From Gorillibacterium sp. (GTDB lineage: Bacteria; Bacillota; Bacilli; Paenibacillales; NBRC-103111): DNA of 7,864 nt. The stretch is taken from positions 1 through 7,864 of the forward strand of contig JACMJI010000041.1 of assembly GCA_014380705.1 (NCBI GenBank). The letters run 5' to 3'. The notes below the pieces were generated by a model. That model was not told the DNA's origin. It did no database searches and saw only the letters and a list, made by a program, of their open reading frames with translations. Positions within the stretch are counted from its first letter, which is position 1. Each line of letters starts with the position of its first letter. This document shows positions 6,138-7,864 of this stretch, one piece after another. The translations under genes were made by a program, and so were the position numbers.

Positions 6138-7196
6138 ATGATGTGTCCAAAAAAAGTATCAGTTCTTGTAGCAGGCAGTTGGGGAACTGCACTCGCTTCT
6201 GTTTTGGCGAATAACGGGAATGACGTATATTTGTGGTCGCGAAATGAAGAGCAAGTTCGGGAAATTAATGAATTACATACGAATGCCAAATACCTTCCAG
6301 ACATTGAACTGTCTAGTAAGATTCACGCTACGTCCTCAATGGAGGAAGCGCTGAGGGGAACATACGCTGTAGTTCTTGCTGCAACGTCCTCCAGCATGCG
6401 TGAAGTGGCTCGTAACGTCAATAAATACCTCGAACAGGGAACACTGCTGGTTCACGCTGCAAAAGGTTTTGAGCCGGAAACACTGAAGCGGATGACGCAT
6501 GTTATTGCAGAGGAAATTCCTACGGCTGACCCAGCTAAAATCGTTGTTTTGTCCGGTCCAAGTCATGCGGAGGAGGTTGTCCTCCGTTGTCCGACAACGA
6601 TTGTTGTTGCGGCTCTGGATCTTTCAGCTGCAGATGCCATACAGGATTTGTTCATGTGTCAAAGTTTTCGTGTCTATACAAATCCTGATGTCGCCGGTGT
6701 GGAGCTGGGTGGCGCCTTAAAAAACATCATTGCACTTGGAGTAGGGATGACAGACGGACTGGGCTATGGAGATAATGCGAAAGCCGCACTTATGACCAGA
6801 GGTCTAGCTGAAATTGTTCGACTCGGTGGGGTAATGGGGGCAAATCCCTTAACATTTGCTGGTCTTGCTGGAATTGGAGATCTCATTGTCACTTGCACAA
6901 GCCGTCACAGCCGCAATTGGAGAGCGGGTTATATGCTCGGTCAGGGAATGCTGCTTGACGATGTGCTTAAAGAGATGGGAATGGTTGTCGATGGTGTCAA
7001 CACGACTCGCTCTGCATATCAATTATCCCAGACCTATGGTGTGGCAATGCCAATTACAAATGCATTGTATGCTGTACTTTTTGAAGGAAAGCTTCCGAAA
7101 GAAGCTGTTGAAGAGCTGATGGGAAGGGTTCGTACGCATGAGATTGAGGAAGTCGCTCAGAATGCAGCCTCCAACTGGATCCAGGGGGAACGATAG
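6138..7196 (+). CDS. gpsA: NAD(P)H-dependent glycerol-3-phosphate dehydrogenase
   Basis: Reduces dihydroxyacetone phosphate to sn-glycerol-3-phosphate for phospholipid synthesis. It is 352 residues from ATG 6138; the adjacent ATG 6141 gives one residue less and slightly better spacing from GGGAGG (6126-6131). The Rossmann N-terminus reads VSVLVAGSWGTALAS. The later family segments VVLSGPSHAEEV (136-147), RVYTNPDVAGVELGGALKNIIAL with catalytic Lys195, GLGYGDNAKAALMTRGLAE (207-225), GIGDLIVTCTSRHSRN (246-260) and GMVVDGVNTT (281-290) are all present; Lys109 sits in the AAKG segment. Two positions depart from the usual pattern: the first Gly of GxGxxG is Val11, and the usual VP(S/T) of the second nucleotide loop reads AATS (81-84). 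The rest argues for a functional enzyme. It is the last gene of the run and is followed by a strong terminator. Confidence 0.95.
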   Translation: MMCPKKVSVLVAGSWGTALASVLANNGNDVYLWSRNEEQVREINELHTNAKYLPDIELSSKIHATSSMEEALRGTYAVVLAATSSSMREVARNVNKYLEQGTLLVHAAKGFEPETLKRMTHVIAEEIPTADPAKIVVLSGPSHAEEVVLRCPTTIVVAALDLSAADAIQDLFMCQSFRVYTNPDVAGVELGGALKNIIALGVGMTDGLGYGDNAKAALMTRGLAEIVRLGGVMGANPLTFAGLAGIGDLIVTCTSRHSRNWRAGYMLGQGMLLDDVLKEMGMVVDGVNTTRSAYQLSQTYGVAMPITNALYAVLFEGKLPKEAVEELMGRVRTHEIEEVAQNAASNWIQGER

Positions 7197-7227
7197 GCAA
7201 GATTCATTCACCATCTACAAATCTACA

Positions 7228-7265
7228 AGGGCCGCTTGAGCATCATGCTCTAGCGGCTCTTTCTT
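7228..7265 (+). terminator. intrinsic terminator of the cmk-gpsA run
   Basis: A 15-position stem pairs 7228-7242 with 7246-7260 around a TCA loop, with one G-U pair and one T-T mismatch. It is followed by TTCTT. It lies 32 bp after the gpsA stop codon and separates the lipid/translation run from spoVIF. Confidence 0.85.
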
Positions 7266-7289
7266 CACATAAGGGGGGACATTCACCCA

Positions 7290-7318
7290 CACCCGTTACT
7301 CCGCATATTCATAGGATA
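7290..7318 (+). promoter_or_regulatory. sigma-K-like promoter of spoVIF
   Basis: CATAGGATA (7310-7318) matches the sigma-K -10 pattern CATAnnnTA. CACC (7290-7293) matches the short -35 pattern mACm, 16 bp upstream. B. subtilis spoVIF (yjcC) is transcribed late in the mother cell by sigma-K, so the candidate suits the gene. The motifs are short and could occur by chance. Confidence 0.5.
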
Positions 7319-7352
7319 CCTCAGGCGGATGAGATAACAGAGGAGGGTTAAA

Positions 7353-7631
7353 ATGGCTGATAAGAAAGTCCCGGGTGATCTCTTTAATATGGTAAAGAAA
7401 AAAACAGGTAAAAACGTTTCCGAGAATGATATTAAAAATTTAGCTAGTGGCGTTACACCAGCAACGACTCAGAGTGAACAACAGCTGCGTCAGTTGATCA
7501 AGCAAGTATCCTCTCTTGTAAACGTCCCGGTGTCTGAGCAGACAACAAAGGAAATAATTGATGCTGTAAAAGGTAGTAAAAACCCGGGTAGCTTGGAAGG
7601 TCTTATGAAAATGCTTACTAAGAAACAATAG
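7353..7631 (+). CDS. spoVIF: stage VI sporulation protein F-like (SpoVIF)
   Basis: Small protein of 92 residues resembling the SpoVIF (YjcC) family needed for proper spore coat assembly in B. subtilis, where it acts in the mother cell late in sporulation. It begins MADKKVPGDLFNMVKKKTGKN, matching the family's N-terminal FxxLxKKTGV-type helix. The central QLRQLIKQVSSLVNVPVSEQ (45-64) matches the conserved IKQVSxLAxxPVSKE segment, and the end is SLEGLMKMLTKKQ. It has no signal peptide or membrane segment and is rich in Lys, Gln and Ser. The start is fixed by AGGAGGG (7341-7347), 5-6 nt before the ATG. It is a single-gene unit, with a terminator before it, a sigma-K-like promoter and its own terminator after it. 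The family name comes from remembered sequence patterns, and no catalytic function is known. Confidence 0.85.
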   Translation: MADKKVPGDLFNMVKKKTGKNVSENDIKNLASGVTPATTQSEQQLRQLIKQVSSLVNVPVSEQTTKEIIDAVKGSKNPGSLEGLMKMLTKKQ

Positions 7632-7636
7632 GTCAG

Positions 7637-7666
7637 AACCGGGCTCTTAAAGTAGCCCGGTTTTTT
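7637..7666 (+). terminator. intrinsic terminator of spoVIF
   Basis: AACCGGGCT (7637-7645) pairs perfectly with AGCCCGGTT (7654-7662) around an 8-nt loop. It runs into TTTTTT (7661-7666), five bases after the spoVIF stop codon. Confidence 0.93.
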
Positions 7667-7771
7667 ACCTCTATCAGACTTCCATGCCGCTTGGGCGGCA
7701 CCACGGATGAATGAAAATGTTGTTTCAGAGTTACGTTTTTATTTTCAGGGCAGAAAGTATATAAAGATTAG

Positions 7772-7842
7772 ATAAGGATCATTCTGATTCCGCATCGGTA
7801 AACGCACGGCACCAAAGGACGCCGATAGGCGTTTATCCTTGT
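7772..7842 (+). other. candidate structured RNA leader near window end
   Basis: The 198 bp after the spoVIF terminator hold no gene that I can recognise. Within them is a nested fold. The outer stem pairs 7772-7779 with 7835-7842 (AAGGAT/ATCCTT core). An inner stem pairs AAACGC (7800-7805) with GCGTTT (7829-7834). An apical stem pairs CGGC (7807-7810) with GCCG (7821-7824), with CC/GG around AAA inside it. It is followed by GTGAGG and in-frame-capable ATGs at 7847 and 7851, one of which may begin the next gene. It could be a cis-acting leader, or two fortuitous stems. It matches no riboswitch class that I can name with confidence. Confidence 0.33.
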
Positions 7843-7864
7843 GAGGATGAATGTCAGCAGAAAA

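Noticed and set aside
7757..7788. Sporulation-type or sigma-A promoter around TATATAAAG
   Set aside because: No -35 at a suitable distance. As a sigma-E candidate, GTATATA with CATTCTGAT has poor -10 agreement and a spacer that is too long.
7796..7830. Resemblance to a c-di-GMP-I (GEMM) riboswitch (GCACGGCACC and GGACGC segments)
   Set aside because: The GAAA tetraloop and its receptor, the spacing of the helices and the downstream AAAGCC-type segment are missing; the apical loop is only AAA. The similarity is probably coincidental, but a covariance-model search would settle it.
7705..7853. Direct repeat GGATGAATG at 7705-7713 and 7845-7853
   Set aside because: Nine bases, two copies and no flanking structure; chance level for a region of this composition.
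7847..7864. Start of a next gene at ATG 7847 or 7851
   Set aside because: Only four to six codons are visible and the ribosome binding site is poorly spaced, so no coding call is justified.

Overview
This window looks like chromosomal DNA from an endospore-forming Firmicute, most likely Paenibacillus or a close relative. The evidence is strong AGGAGG-type ribosome binding sites, a SpoVIF-like spore coat assembly gene, and a gene order that extends the Bacillus subtilis ypfA-cmk-ypfD-fni-der-gpsA neighbourhood with plsC and plsY inserted. The genus is inferred from gene order and protein character, not from a database comparison. Base composition looks even throughout. I see no tRNA, rRNA, CRISPR, transposon or phage gene.

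Layout, all on the + strand: (1) 1-101, the 3' end of a PilZ-type c-di-GMP receptor gene (ypfA/motI-like). (2) 102-273, a gene-free stretch with a TATAAT promoter-like sequence immediately followed by an intrinsic terminator. (3) 274-7196, a tightly packed run of seven genes: cmk (TTG start), plsC (TTG start), a four-domain S1 protein (rpsA/ypfD), fni (type 2 isopentenyl diphosphate isomerase), der, plsY and gpsA. Gaps are 12-32 bp, except about 107 bp before rpsA and 70 bp before der, where extra promoters could sit. (4) 7228-7265, a strong terminator closing the run. (5) 7290-7666, spoVIF as a single-gene unit with a sigma-K-like promoter and its own terminator. (6) 7667-7864, non-coding sequence containing a compact predicted RNA fold close to the window edge; the next gene probably starts just at or beyond the end.

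Functionally the run joins membrane phospholipid synthesis with translation and ribosome functions. GpsA makes glycerol-3-phosphate, PlsY acylates it to lysophosphatidate, PlsC makes phosphatidate, and Cmk re-phosphorylates CMP released when CDP-diacylglycerol is used. Fni balances the IPP/DMAPP pool for isoprenoids such as undecaprenyl phosphate. S1 and Der serve mRNA binding and 50S assembly.

The window is mostly conserved core genome and I did not find a convincing new multi-gene system. The points most worth a second look are a perfect 14-bp inverted repeat inside fni, the non-canonical nucleotide-binding residues of GpsA, the promoter-terminator overlap before cmk, the folded element at the 3' end, and the long acidic N-terminus of the S1 protein.
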